Shown: one piece after another, positions 41,619-49,742 of the stretch
Layout of the letters: the number at the start of each line of letters is the position of its first letter
Numbering within the stretch: the stretch's first letter is position 1
DNA from: Mycolicibacterium neoaurum ATCC 25795
GTDB taxonomy: Bacteria; Actinomycetota; Actinomycetes; Mycobacteriales; Mycobacteriaceae
Assembly: GCF_000691525.1 (NCBI RefSeq)
Contig: NZ_JMDW01000012.1
Location: 248,001-312,000, forward strand
Direction: 5' to 3'
Length of the DNA stretch: 64,000 bases
The notes under the pieces: model-generated
The model's input: the letters and a program-made list of their open reading frames with translations, nothing else
Database searches by the model: none
What the model was told of the DNA's origin: nothing
Program-made: the position numbers and the translations under genes

Positions 41619-42815
41619 GTGAAAACTGAGTTCACTCTCAGCCAGAAACGGGCGCTGGCTGTCGCCACCGTCATCGCCCTGGTGTTCGGCGCGTATTTCC
41701 TGCGCGGCTTCTTCATCCTGATCGTCGTCGCCGCCGTGGTGGCCTATCTGTTCAACCCGCTCTATGACCGCCTGACCGGCCGGTTCAGTTCCGGCATGTC
41801 GGCGACCCTGACGTTGCTGACCGCGCTGGCAGTTGTGATCATCCCGATCTGCGGCGCGGTGGCATTCGGCGTGATGCAGATCAGCAACATGATCCGCAGC
41901 GTCGCCGATTGGGTGGGCCGCACCGACCTCAGTGGACTCGGCGACAAGACCCTCAAAGCGGTCAACACGCTGCTCGACAAGGTGCCGTTCATGAAGAGCA
42001 CCGAGATCACCACCGATCAGGTGCAGCACTGGGTCGTCACCTTCGCCCAACGAGCAGGCGAATGGGGTCTGGATTTCCTGCAGGGCGCCCTCGGCGGTCT
42101 GTTCGGCGGCCTGACCGCGGCGATCATCTTCCTCTACGTGTTCATCTCGCTCCTGGTCAACGGCGACGAACTGCGCTTGCTGGTCCGCCGCCTCAACCCC
42201 CTCGGCGAGGAGGCCACCGATCTGTACCTGGCCAAGATGGCGGCCATGGTCCGCGGCACGGTCCGCGGGCAGTTCGTCATCGCGGTGGTGCAAGGCGTCG
42301 CGGGCGCCATCTCGATCTATATCGCCGGCTTCCACGACGGCTTCTTCATCTTCGCGATCCTGCTGTCGGCGCTGTCGGTGATCCCGCTGGGCAGCGGCAT
42401 CGTGACGATCCCGTTCGGTATCGGGCTCGTCCTGTTCGGCAACGTGATCGGCGGCATCTTCGTCATCGCGTTCCACATCCTCGTGGTGACCAATATCGAC
42501 AATGTGCTGCGCCCGATCCTGGTGCCCAGGGAGGCCAAGCTGGATCCGGCGCTGATGCTGCTGTCGGTCTTCGCCGGTATCACGATGTTCGGGTTCCTGG
42601 GCATCGTGATCGGGCCGGTGGTGATGATCGTCATCGTCACCACCATCAGCGTCTACCTGTGGGTCTATCAGGGCGTACCGATGGACCTGGGGACCGAAGA
42701 CGATGACGAACCCGACAAACCCAGCCGATTACGGCAACTCATCGCCAAGGCGCGAGCCCGCCGAGTGACCCCGACACCACCGCCGACGGTGCCATCAGAT
42801 CGCGAAAACGGTTGA
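41619..42815 (+). CDS. AI-2E family transporter (membrane permease)
   Basis: A 398-aa polytopic membrane protein of the AI-2E/UPF0118 family, with about eight membrane segments and the conserved C-terminal LDPALMLLSVFAGITMFGF followed by GIVIGPVVMIVI. Members export small molecules or act as ion antiporters; the substrate here is unknown. GTG start 22 bp after the SDR gene. Confidence 0.86.
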   Translation: MKTEFTLSQKRALAVATVIALVFGAYFLRGFFILIVVAAVVAYLFNPLYDRLTGRFSSGMSATLTLLTALAVVIIPICGAVAFGVMQISNMIRSVADWVGRTDLSGLGDKTLKAVNTLLDKVPFMKSTEITTDQVQHWVVTFAQRAGEWGLDFLQGALGGLFGGLTAAIIFLYVFISLLVNGDELRLLVRRLNPLGEEATDLYLAKMAAMVRGTVRGQFVIAVVQGVAGAISIYIAGFHDGFFIFAILLSALSVIPLGSGIVTIPFGIGLVLFGNVIGGIFVIAFHILVVTNIDNVLRPILVPREAKLDPALMLLSVFAGITMFGFLGIVIGPVVMIVIVTTISVYLWVYQGVPMDLGTEDDDEPDKPSRLRQLIAKARARRVTPTPPPTVPSDRENG

Positions 42816-42848
42816 GAACTCGATCTGTCCGCACCGTCGGCGCGCGGA

Positions 42849-43508
42849 TCAGCTCGTCGGCAGTGGCTGCTGGGTCTGCACGGCCTTGGCCAGCGTGCGG
42901 AAGTCCTCGGGCGATCCCGCGCCGGTGATGGCGATCTGGGCCGGACCCGACAACCGGGTGGTCCAGATCGGCTCCCCCTCACCGGGCTCGTAGACCACCC
43001 AGGTCACCCCGTCGACATCCTGGGCCCCGGTCGGCACCGCCTCAACGTCGATCGAGCCGACCAGCCGGGCCTCGTCGGCATTGCTCTGGGTCAGGCTGAC
43101 GTACATCCCGTCGGGCGCCAGGTAGCCCACCCGCGATGTCACCGCGCGCACCGACTGGCCGGTCGCCGGATCGGTGCGCCCGCCGTCGATGCCACCGCGT
43201 CCGCCGGAGTTGGCCTGCCAGCCCTCGGGCAGCGCGGGCAGCCGCACCGCCAGCTTCAGCGTCTGGGCATCGGACTTCAGGGCCGCCGGCACGTCGAAGC
43301 TGGGCACGGCTCCCTGACCTGGACCGCTGGGCTGGAACGAGCACATGCCGAGCAGCCCGGCGAGCACCACACAGGCCACCACGAGGGGGGCCATCGACCA
43401 GAACATATCGCGTCCGTCGTGTAACAGCCGGTCCTTGGCCGGTCGCGCGACGGGCACGACCACGGTCTCGTCGCGGCCGCCGTCCTGGCCAGGTTCCGGG
43501 GTGCTCAT
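42849..43508 (-). CDS. DUF4245 membrane-anchored protein (Rv1100-like)
   Basis: A 219-aa protein with one membrane segment (APLVVACVVLAGLLGMCSF, about residues 40-60) and an extracytoplasmic DUF4245 domain ending DFRTLAKAVQTQQPLPTS. Function unknown. Divergent from glpX, as in M. tuberculosis. Confidence 0.82.
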   Translation of the reverse strand: MSTPEPGQDGGRDETVVVPVARPAKDRLLHDGRDMFWSMAPLVVACVVLAGLLGMCSFQPSGPGQGAVPSFDVPAALKSDAQTLKLAVRLPALPEGWQANSGGRGGIDGGRTDPATGQSVRAVTSRVGYLAPDGMYVSLTQSNADEARLVGSIDVEAVPTGAQDVDGVTWVVYEPGEGEPIWTTRLSGPAQIAITGAGSPEDFRTLAKAVQTQQPLPTS

Positions 43509-43564
43509 GACAGCCAGTATCCCAGTTCCCTCAGCCGACCCCGCTAATGGGACAATCTGCAGCT

Positions 43565-44593
43565 ATGACGCCTACGCGCCGGGAAGCGCCGGACCGCAAC
43601 CTTGCCCTCGAACTCGTCCGTGTCACCGAGGCCGGTGCCATGGCCGCCGGCCGCTGGGTCGGACGCGGTGACAAGGAAGGCGGGGACGGTGCTGCCGTCG
43701 ACGCCATGCGCGAGCTCGTCAACTCGGTCTCGATGAAGGGCGTCGTGGTCATCGGTGAGGGCGAGAAGGACAACGCCCCGATGCTCTACAACGGTGAAGA
43801 GGTCGGCAACGGCGACGGTCCGGATTGCGATTTCGCCGTCGATCCCGTCGACGGCACCACCCTGATGAGCAAGGGCATGCCGAACGCCATCTCGGTGCTC
43901 GCGGTCGCCGAGCGGGGCGCCATGTTCGACCCGTCGGCGGTGTTCTACATGAACAAGATCGCCGGCGGCCCGGATGTCGCCGATTTCATCGACATCACCT
44001 CCCCGATCGCGGCCAACATCCAGCGCATCGCCAAGGTCCGCAAGGCCTCGGTCTCCGATGTCGCGGTCTGCATCCTGGACCGCCCCCGGCACGCCAAGCT
44101 GATCGAGGAGGTGCGCTCGGCCGGTGCCCGCATCCGGTTGATCTCCGACGGTGACGTCGCCGGCGCCATCGCGGCCTGCCGCCCCGACTCCGGCACCGAC
44201 CTGCTGGTCGGCATCGGCGGCACCCCCGAGGGCATCATCGCCGCCGCCGCCATCCGCTGCATGGGCGGGGAGATCCAGGCGACGTTGGCCCCCACCGACG
44301 ACGAAGAGCGCCAGCGGGCGCTCGACCGCGGCCACGACCTTGACCGCGTGCTGACCACCAAGGACCTGGTGGCCGGCGAGAACGTCTTCTTCTGCGCCAC
44401 CGGTGTGACCGACGGCGATCTGCTCAAGGGTGTCCGCTACTTCGGCGGCGGCTGCACCACCCAGTCCATCGTGATGCGGTCCAAGTCCGGCACCGTCCGG
44501 ATGATCGACGCCTACCACCGGCTCTCCAAGCTCAACGAGTACTCCGCGGTCAACTTCACCGGCGACAGCTCGGCCGCATATCCACTTCCGTAA
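43565..44593 (+). CDS. glpX: Fructose-1,6-bisphosphatase class II
   Basis: A 342-aa GlpX. The metal-binding motifs are VIGEGEKDNAPML and DFAVDPVDGTTLMSKG. It hydrolyses fructose 1,6-bisphosphate in gluconeogenesis and is the main FBPase of mycobacteria (Rv1099c). ATG 43565 gives the family N-terminus; the upstream ATG at 43547 is less likely. Followed by fumC after 31 bp. Confidence 0.96.
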   Translation: MTPTRREAPDRNLALELVRVTEAGAMAAGRWVGRGDKEGGDGAAVDAMRELVNSVSMKGVVVIGEGEKDNAPMLYNGEEVGNGDGPDCDFAVDPVDGTTLMSKGMPNAISVLAVAERGAMFDPSAVFYMNKIAGGPDVADFIDITSPIAANIQRIAKVRKASVSDVAVCILDRPRHAKLIEEVRSAGARIRLISDGDVAGAIAACRPDSGTDLLVGIGGTPEGIIAAAAIRCMGGEIQATLAPTDDEERQRALDRGHDLDRVLTTKDLVAGENVFFCATGVTDGDLLKGVRYFGGGCTTQSIVMRSKSGTVRMIDAYHRLSKLNEYSAVNFTGDSSAAYPLP

Positions 44594-44624
44594 TCGATCA
44601 CACCTCAACGAAACAGGGAGCACA

Positions 44625-46040
44625 ATGCCCGACAGCGCTGTCGACAACACCGAGTACCGCATCGAGCACGACACCATGGGCGAGGTCAGGGTGCCCAAGA
44701 ACGCGCTGTGGCGCGCCCAGACCCAGCGGGCCGTGGAGAACTTCCCGATCTCCTTCCGGCCGCTGGAGCGCACCCAGATCCGCGCCCTCGGTCTGCTCAA
44801 GGGCGCCTGCGCGCAGGTGAACAAGGACCTGGGCCTACTGGCCGCGGACAAGGCCGATGCCATCATCGCCGCGGCCGCCGAGATCGCCGACGGCCGCCAC
44901 GACGACCAGTTCCCGATCGACGTTTTCCAGACCGGTTCGGGCACCAGCTCCAACATGAACGCCAACGAGGTCATCGCCTCGATCGCGGCCGCCAACGGCG
45001 TAACCGTGCATCCCAACGATGACGTCAACATGTCGCAGAGCTCGAACGACACCTTCCCCACCGCGACGCATATCGCCGCGACGGAAGCCGCTGTGCGCCA
45101 CCTCATCCCGGCCCTCGAGTTGCTGCACGCCTCGCTCGCGGCGAAGGCCAAGCAGTGGCGGACCACCGTCAAGTCGGGTCGCACCCACCTGATGGACGCG
45201 GTCCCGGTGACCCTCGGCCAGGAGTTCGGCGGCTACGCCCGGCAGGTCGAGGCCGGCATCGAACGGGTCAAGGCGACGCTGCCCCGCCTCGGTGAGCTCG
45301 CGATCGGCGGCACCGCCGTCGGCACCGGGCTCAATGCACCGGACGGGTTCGGCGAGAAGGTGGTCGAGGTCCTGGTCAACGAGACCGGTATCGCCGAATT
45401 GCGCCCGTGCGTCGACCATTTCGAGGCTCAGGCCGCTCGCGACGGTCTTGTCGAGGCGTCCGGCGCGCTCAAGACGATCGCCGCCTCGCTGACCAAGATC
45501 GCCAACGACATCCGCTGGATGGGATCGGGTCCGCTCACCGGGCTCGGCGAGCTGCAGCTGCCCGACCTGCAGCCGGGTAGCTCGATCATGCCGGGCAAGG
45601 TCAATCCCGTTCTGCCCGAGGCCGTCACGCAGGTCGCCGCGCAGGTGATCGGCAACGATGCCGCGGTCACGGTGGGCGGTCTGTCGGGTGCGTTCGAGCT
45701 CAACGTCTACATCCCGATGATGGCCCGCAACGTGCTGGAGTCGTTCACCCTGCTGGCCAACGTGTCGAAGTTGTTCGCCGAGAAGTGCATCGAGGGCCTG
45801 GTGGCCAACGACGCGCATCTGCTGCAGCTGGCCGAGTCCTCACCGTCGATCGTGACGCCGTTGAACTCCGCCATCGGCTACGAGGAGGCCGCCAAGGTCG
45901 CCAAGGAAGCGCTGAAGGAGAAGAAGACCATCCGCCAGACCGTGATCGACCGCGGTCTGATCGGCGACAAGCTCTCCGAAGCCGAGCTGGATAAGCGCCT
46001 CGATGTGCTGGCCATGGCCAAGGTCGCGCCGGGCGAGTAG
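44625..46040 (+). CDS. fumC: Fumarate hydratase class II
   Basis: A 471-aa class II fumarase. The superfamily signature is GSSIMPGKVNPV (about residues 321-332), with substrate-site TGSGTSSNMNANEV and SGRTHLMDAVP. Interconverts fumarate and malate in the TCA cycle (Rv1098c, fum). GGGAGC lies 4 nt before the ATG. A strong terminator follows. Confidence 0.97.
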   Translation: MPDSAVDNTEYRIEHDTMGEVRVPKNALWRAQTQRAVENFPISFRPLERTQIRALGLLKGACAQVNKDLGLLAADKADAIIAAAAEIADGRHDDQFPIDVFQTGSGTSSNMNANEVIASIAAANGVTVHPNDDVNMSQSSNDTFPTATHIAATEAAVRHLIPALELLHASLAAKAKQWRTTVKSGRTHLMDAVPVTLGQEFGGYARQVEAGIERVKATLPRLGELAIGGTAVGTGLNAPDGFGEKVVEVLVNETGIAELRPCVDHFEAQAARDGLVEASGALKTIAASLTKIANDIRWMGSGPLTGLGELQLPDLQPGSSIMPGKVNPVLPEAVTQVAAQVIGNDAAVTVGGLSGAFELNVYIPMMARNVLESFTLLANVSKLFAEKCIEGLVANDAHLLQLAESSPSIVTPLNSAIGYEEAAKVAKEALKEKKTIRQTVIDRGLIGDKLSEAELDKRLDVLAMAKVAPGE

Positions 46041-46060
46041 CCCACCCCGCGAGCACGCAC

Positions 46061-46096
46061 GTGTGCCCCCGAAAGCTGCGGCTTTCGGGGGCACAC
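46061..46096. terminator. Bidirectional hairpin terminator after fumC
   Basis: A perfect 16-bp stem GTGTGCCCCCGAAAGC / GCTTTCGGGGGCACAC with a 4-nt loop TGCG, between the convergent fumC and PRC-barrel genes. Confidence 0.88.
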
Positions 46097-46113
46097 GCGT
46101 CTGGTCGGCGCGA

Positions 46114-46575
46114 TCAGCGCGGCGGGGTGTCGGCGGTCTCGTCGGCGGTGGTATCGGTGTAGGCCGCGGTGTTCACCGCCGTGCCGCCGATACCCGCTGC
46201 GGCAGAGGCGATGTCGAGCACCGAGGAGTGGGTGCTCGGTGGCGGCGGCTCGGGTGCCTCCGGGTGTTCCTCGTCGAGCCGGAAGTGCCTGCTGAGCTGA
46301 TCGGCTTCGTCGATGGTGATGCCTTCGTCGGTGTGGACCGTCGGCGCGTCCTTGACCGCGTCCTTGGTCACCGTGACGGTGACGGCGCCTTCACCGCGGC
46401 GGGAGGCCTTCAGCGGCACCACCGCATGTGACATGCCGAGGAACCCCGAGCGCACCAGGGCCCATTTCGGTTCTCTGGTCTCGTCGTCGACGAACAGCTT
46501 GTCGATCTTGCCGATCTTCTCCCCCGCGACGTCGTACACGGTCGCTCCGACGTACTGCTCCACCAAAGTCGCCAT
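46114..46575 (-). CDS. PRC-barrel domain protein
   Basis: A 153-aa protein. The N-terminal PRC barrel is about residues 5-85 (VEQYVGATVYDVAGEKIGKID, VDDETREPKWALVRSG), then an acidic proline-rich tail. PRC barrels bind other proteins or RNA; specific role unknown. Confidence 0.85.
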   Translation of the reverse strand: MATLVEQYVGATVYDVAGEKIGKIDKLFVDDETREPKWALVRSGFLGMSHAVVPLKASRRGEGAVTVTVTKDAVKDAPTVHTDEGITIDEADQLSRHFRLDEEHPEAPEPPPPSTHSSVLDIASAAAGIGGTAVNTAAYTDTTADETADTPPR

Positions 46576-46610
46576 GCCTTCGGATATCCGATCGGCGAAA
46601 TCGGTAAACG

Positions 46611-47321
46611 TCAGCGCAGCGCGTTGACCGCGGGTCCGTTCTCGACGCCGCCGTACAGCGTGCCCGGTGCCCGCGGCCCGAGAAGCTCACCCACGGTCAC
46701 CACGTGATAGCCGTTCGCCCGCAGCACCGGCAGGAACTGCTCGACCAGATCGACCGTCGAGTCGAAGATGTCGTGCAGTAGCACCACCGACCCGGGCTGC
46801 ACCCGACTCATCAACAGGGCGCGACTGGCCGCGATATCACGGTCGTGAATCCAGTCGTACGGGACGACATCCCAGTTCACGACCGCCAGACCCTGTCTGC
46901 CCGCCTCGGTAAGAACCCGGTCGTCGATCTTGCCGAATCCCGGACGCATCAGCGTGGGGTGCTGCCCGGTCGCCGCGACGATGGCATCGGTGGCACGGGC
47001 GAGCTGTCCGGCGATCTGGTCGGCCGGGATGGTCGTCAGATCGGGATGACTCCAGGTGTGATTGCCGATCTCCATCCCCGCCGCGGCGATCCGCGCGGCG
47101 GCCGCCGGGTCGGCGGCGACCTTGTCCCCGATCAGGAAGAACGTCGCGCCGGAACCATTGGCGGTCAGCACGTCGAGCAGTCTGTCGGTCGGGGCTGCCG
47201 GCCCGTCGTCGAAGGTCAGCGCGACGCACTTGACCACCGCACAGTCGACGGTCTGTGCCTCTGCGATTTGTGGAGTCGCAGCCGCGAGCAGCACGGCTGC
47301 GACTCCACAAATCACTCTCAT
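46611..47321 (-). CDS. Polysaccharide deacetylase (NodB homology) with signal peptide
   Basis: A 236-aa secreted enzyme, Rv1096-like. The signal peptide (residues 1-22, VICGVAAVLLAAA...IAEAQT) is followed by the NodB domain: ALTFDDGPAAPT with the catalytic aspartates and GNHTWSHPDL with the metal-binding histidines. It would deacetylate peptidoglycan amino sugars. ATG 47321 overlaps the phoH2 stop (ATGA). The codons for the signal peptide are formed by a 20-bp perfect inverted repeat (47265-47313), so the message would begin with a strong hairpin. Confidence 0.88.
   Translation of the reverse strand: MRVICGVAAVLLAAATPQIAEAQTVDCAVVKCVALTFDDGPAAPTDRLLDVLTANGSGATFFLIGDKVAADPAAAARIAAAGMEIGNHTWSHPDLTTIPADQIAGQLARATDAIVAATGQHPTLMRPGFGKIDDRVLTEAGRQGLAVVNWDVVPYDWIHDRDIAASRALLMSRVQPGSVVLLHDIFDSTVDLVEQFLPVLRANGYHVVTVGELLGPRAPGTLYGGVENGPAVNALR
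47265..47313. repeat. Perfect 20-bp inverted repeat within a signal-peptide coding region
   Basis: The arms at 47265-47284 and 47294-47313 are exact reverse complements starting GATTTGTGGAGT, around a 9-nt loop. The outer 12 bp are the same as those of the terminator at 57064-57112, with the same arm and loop lengths. Confidence 0.9.
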
Positions 47322-48631
47322 GGCAGCGCGTTGGGGCTGATCTCCTCGAGCATCTCGGTCACCAGCGCCGCGATCGGCGACCGCTCGCTGCGGGTCAGCG
47401 TGATGTGCGCGAACAACGGGTGGCCCTTGAGCTTCTCGATGACGGCGGCAACCCCGTCGTGCCGGCCGACGCGCAGATTGTCGCGCTGGGCGACATCGTG
47501 GGTGAGCACCACCCGCGATCCCGAACCCAACCGCGACAGCACGGTCAGCAGCACATTGCGTTCCAACGATTGCGCCTCGTCGACGATGACGAACGAGTCG
47601 TGCAACGACCGCCCGCGAATATGGGTGAGCGGCAACACCTCCAGCATCCCGCGGGAGAGCACCTCCTCAAGCACCGCCGGGCTGGCCAACCCCTCCAGGG
47701 TGTCGAAGACGGCTTGCGCCCACGGCCCCATCTTCTCGCTCTCGCTGCCCGGCAGATACCCCAGGTCCTGCCCGCCGACCGCGTAGAGGGGCCGGAAGAC
47801 GACGACCTTGCGCTGGGTGCGGCGTTCCAGCACGGCTTCCAGGCCGGCGCACAACGCCAGGGCGGACTTTCCGGTGCCGGCCTTGCCGCCGAGGGACACG
47901 ATGCCGACGGACTCGTCGAGCAGCAGATCGAGTGCGACGCGCTGTTCGGCGGACCTTCCCCGGAGGCCGAACACTTCGCGATCACCTCGCACCAGCTGCA
48001 CACGCTTGTCGGCGTTGACCCGACCCAGCGCCGACGAGCTCCCGGCGAGCAGGCGAATACCGGTGTGACACGGCAGATCCCGCGCCGCGGCCAGATCCAG
48101 GTCGCCGTCGGCGAACAGCGTGTCGATCTCCTCGGCCGAGACGTCGAGCTCACCCATCCCGGTCCATCCCGAGGTCACGACGTCCTGGGCGTGGTATTCG
48201 TCGGCGGTAAGACCGACCGCGCCCGCCTTCACCCGCAGCGGGATGTCCTTGCTGACCAGCGTCACCAACTTGCCCTCGGCGGCCAGGTTGGCGGCCACCG
48301 TCAGGATGCGGGCATCGTTGCTGTCGTTGCGGAAGCCCGAGGGCAGCACGTTCGGGTCACTGTGGTTCAGCTCGACCTGGAGCGTCCCGCCCTCTGTGCC
48401 AATGGGAATGGGCTGGTCCAGGCGACCGTGATCCAGCCGGAGATCGTCGAGCAATCGTAGTGACTGGCGGGCGAACCAGCCGAGTTCGTGATGGTGCCGT
48501 TTGGCCTCCAACTCGCTGATAACCACGAGAGGGACGACCACCTCATGTTCGGCGAACCGTGTAATTGCCCAGGGATCGGACAACAGCACGGAGGTGTCGA
48601 GCACGTAGGTCCGGATCGGCGAATCGGTCAC
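47318..48631 (-). CDS. phoH2: PhoH2: PIN-domain RNase fused to PhoH ATPase/helicase
   Basis: A 437-aa protein. The N-terminal PIN domain is about 5-150 (TYVLDTSVLLSDPW, VVISELEAKRHH with acidic metal ligands); the C-terminal PhoH ATPase has Walker A LGGKAGTGKSAL and Walker B FVIVDEAQSLE. Known mycobacterial PhoH2 unwinds and cleaves RNA. Starts GTG 48631; overlaps the deacetylase start at its 3' end and the small upstream ORF at its 5' end. Corresponds to Rv1095. Confidence 0.95.
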   Translation of the reverse strand: MTDSPIRTYVLDTSVLLSDPWAITRFAEHEVVVPLVVISELEAKRHHHELGWFARQSLRLLDDLRLDHGRLDQPIPIGTEGGTLQVELNHSDPNVLPSGFRNDSNDARILTVAANLAAEGKLVTLVSKDIPLRVKAGAVGLTADEYHAQDVVTSGWTGMGELDVSAEEIDTLFADGDLDLAAARDLPCHTGIRLLAGSSSALGRVNADKRVQLVRGDREVFGLRGRSAEQRVALDLLLDESVGIVSLGGKAGTGKSALALCAGLEAVLERRTQRKVVVFRPLYAVGGQDLGYLPGSESEKMGPWAQAVFDTLEGLASPAVLEEVLSRGMLEVLPLTHIRGRSLHDSFVIVDEAQSLERNVLLTVLSRLGSGSRVVLTHDVAQRDNLRVGRHDGVAAVIEKLKGHPLFAHITLTRSERSPIAALVTEMLEEISPNALP

Positions 48632-48764
48632 GAGGCGCTCCTAGAACCTCCGCGAGCCCCGCGAAGGCGTTTCGGCGGGCGCGCGCGGTACCAGGACCGG
48701 GGCCGGTCCTGTTCTCGTGAAGAGATTCGGTACCGCCCGGACAGCAAAGCAATTCGCTAGCCAT
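48543..48764 (-). CDS. Small ORF overlapping phoH2, candidate PhoAT antitoxin
   Basis: A 73-codon frame from ATG 48764 (MASELLCCPGGTESLHENRTG...) that overlaps the start of phoH2 by 89 bp in another frame. A small upstream ORF, phoAT, is known to accompany phoH2 in mycobacteria. TAGCGT lies 8 nt before the ATG. Identity as PhoAT is inferred from position. Confidence 0.45.
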   Translation of the reverse strand: MASELLCCPGGTESLHENRTGPGPGTARARRNAFAGLAEVLGAPRDRFADPDLRARHLRAVVRSLGNYTVRRT

Positions 48765-48833
48765 CGACCTCGACGCTACTCCGGCGGCGCGGCGTCTGCC
48801 TGCCAGGCGCGCCGACTCAACCGGCACAACAGG
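48765..48833. other. Short spacer upstream of the phoH2 locus
   Basis: About 70 bp between the desaturase stop and the small ORF; contains the candidate -10 TAGCGT. Nothing else seen. Confidence 0.3.
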
Positions 48834-49664
48834 TTACGCGCCGGTGAACTCTCGTAACTCCGGCACCTCGGCCAGTCCCCACGAGGTGATCAGCTCGGCC
48901 ACCACCGCACGCTTGGCGGCCTCGTCGAAGATGCCCGCCTCGGCGACCACGGCACGTTTGTCACCGTAGGCGTCGATATCCCCGCCGACGACGTCGAGGG
49001 CGGCGGCTTGCGACGCGATGGCGGCGATGGTCTCGGCCCGCTTGTCCCCGTCCAGCAGATAGCCGACCAGGTTGGCGAAGAACACGGTGTGGCGCTCCTC
49101 GTCGGCGGCGATCCGGCCGAGCAGCCCGCGCAGCACCGGTTCGGGAGTCTGGGCCTCGGCATTGCGGGTGAACACCGCGTGCGAGCGCTCGAAGAACGCC
49201 ATGAACACCAGCGTCTCGATCTGGGTGAGACGGTCGGCGCGGTAGCCCTTCATGACGTGCTCGACGCGGACGTCCTCGTTGGCGGTGGGGTCCACCTCCC
49301 GGGTGACCACCAGATAGTTGCGCAGCGCGACGGCATGCAGGTGCTCCTCGGCGGTCCAGCGGCCCAGCCAGCGTCCCCATTTGTCCTCGAGGATGAAGTG
49401 CTCGACGAGCTCGCGGTGGTAGCCGGCCAGGTTGTCCTTGGTGATCAGCAGGATCTCGCAGGCGTCGGTGACCGGCTTGGGCAGCGTCACATCCGACGGG
49501 TCCCAATCCTTGCCGCCGAGGAAGGCAAAGTTCTCGCCCTGGTCGAACGGCACGTAATCGTGCCCGTACCAGGGCTCCTCGGTCGCGAGGTGTCGCGACA
49601 GGTTCTCCGCCACGACCGGCTCGAGTTCGAGGGTCAGCGCATTCGCAACGGGTTTCTCAGCCAT
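48834..49664 (-). CDS. desA2: Acyl-ACP desaturase (DesA2-like)
   Basis: A 276-aa ferritin-fold diiron protein of the stearoyl-ACP desaturase family: WTAEEHLHAVALRNYL and AADEERHTVFFANL provide iron ligands. Corresponds to Rv1094 (desA2), needed for unsaturated fatty or mycolic acid precursors. ATG 49664 is leaderless with TACAGT 7 nt upstream. Whether it has full desaturase activity is not certain; the Mtb homologue is divergent too. Confidence 0.88.
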   Translation of the reverse strand: MAEKPVANALTLELEPVVAENLSRHLATEEPWYGHDYVPFDQGENFAFLGGKDWDPSDVTLPKPVTDACEILLITKDNLAGYHRELVEHFILEDKWGRWLGRWTAEEHLHAVALRNYLVVTREVDPTANEDVRVEHVMKGYRADRLTQIETLVFMAFFERSHAVFTRNAEAQTPEPVLRGLLGRIAADEERHTVFFANLVGYLLDGDKRAETIAAIASQAAALDVVGGDIDAYGDKRAVVAEAGIFDEAAKRAVVAELITSWGLAEVPELREFTGA

Positions 49665-49677
49665 GAAAGTAACTGTA
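49664..49677 (-). promoter_or_regulatory. -10 box giving a leaderless desA2 transcript
   Basis: TACAGT (49677-49672), 7 nt, ATG 49664. Confidence 0.55.
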
Positions 49678-49742
49678 ACCCGTCGACACACGTTCCCTGA
49701 AATTCCGTGCCGCGTGTCACGCCGCGGGCTTCGCGGTCGCGA

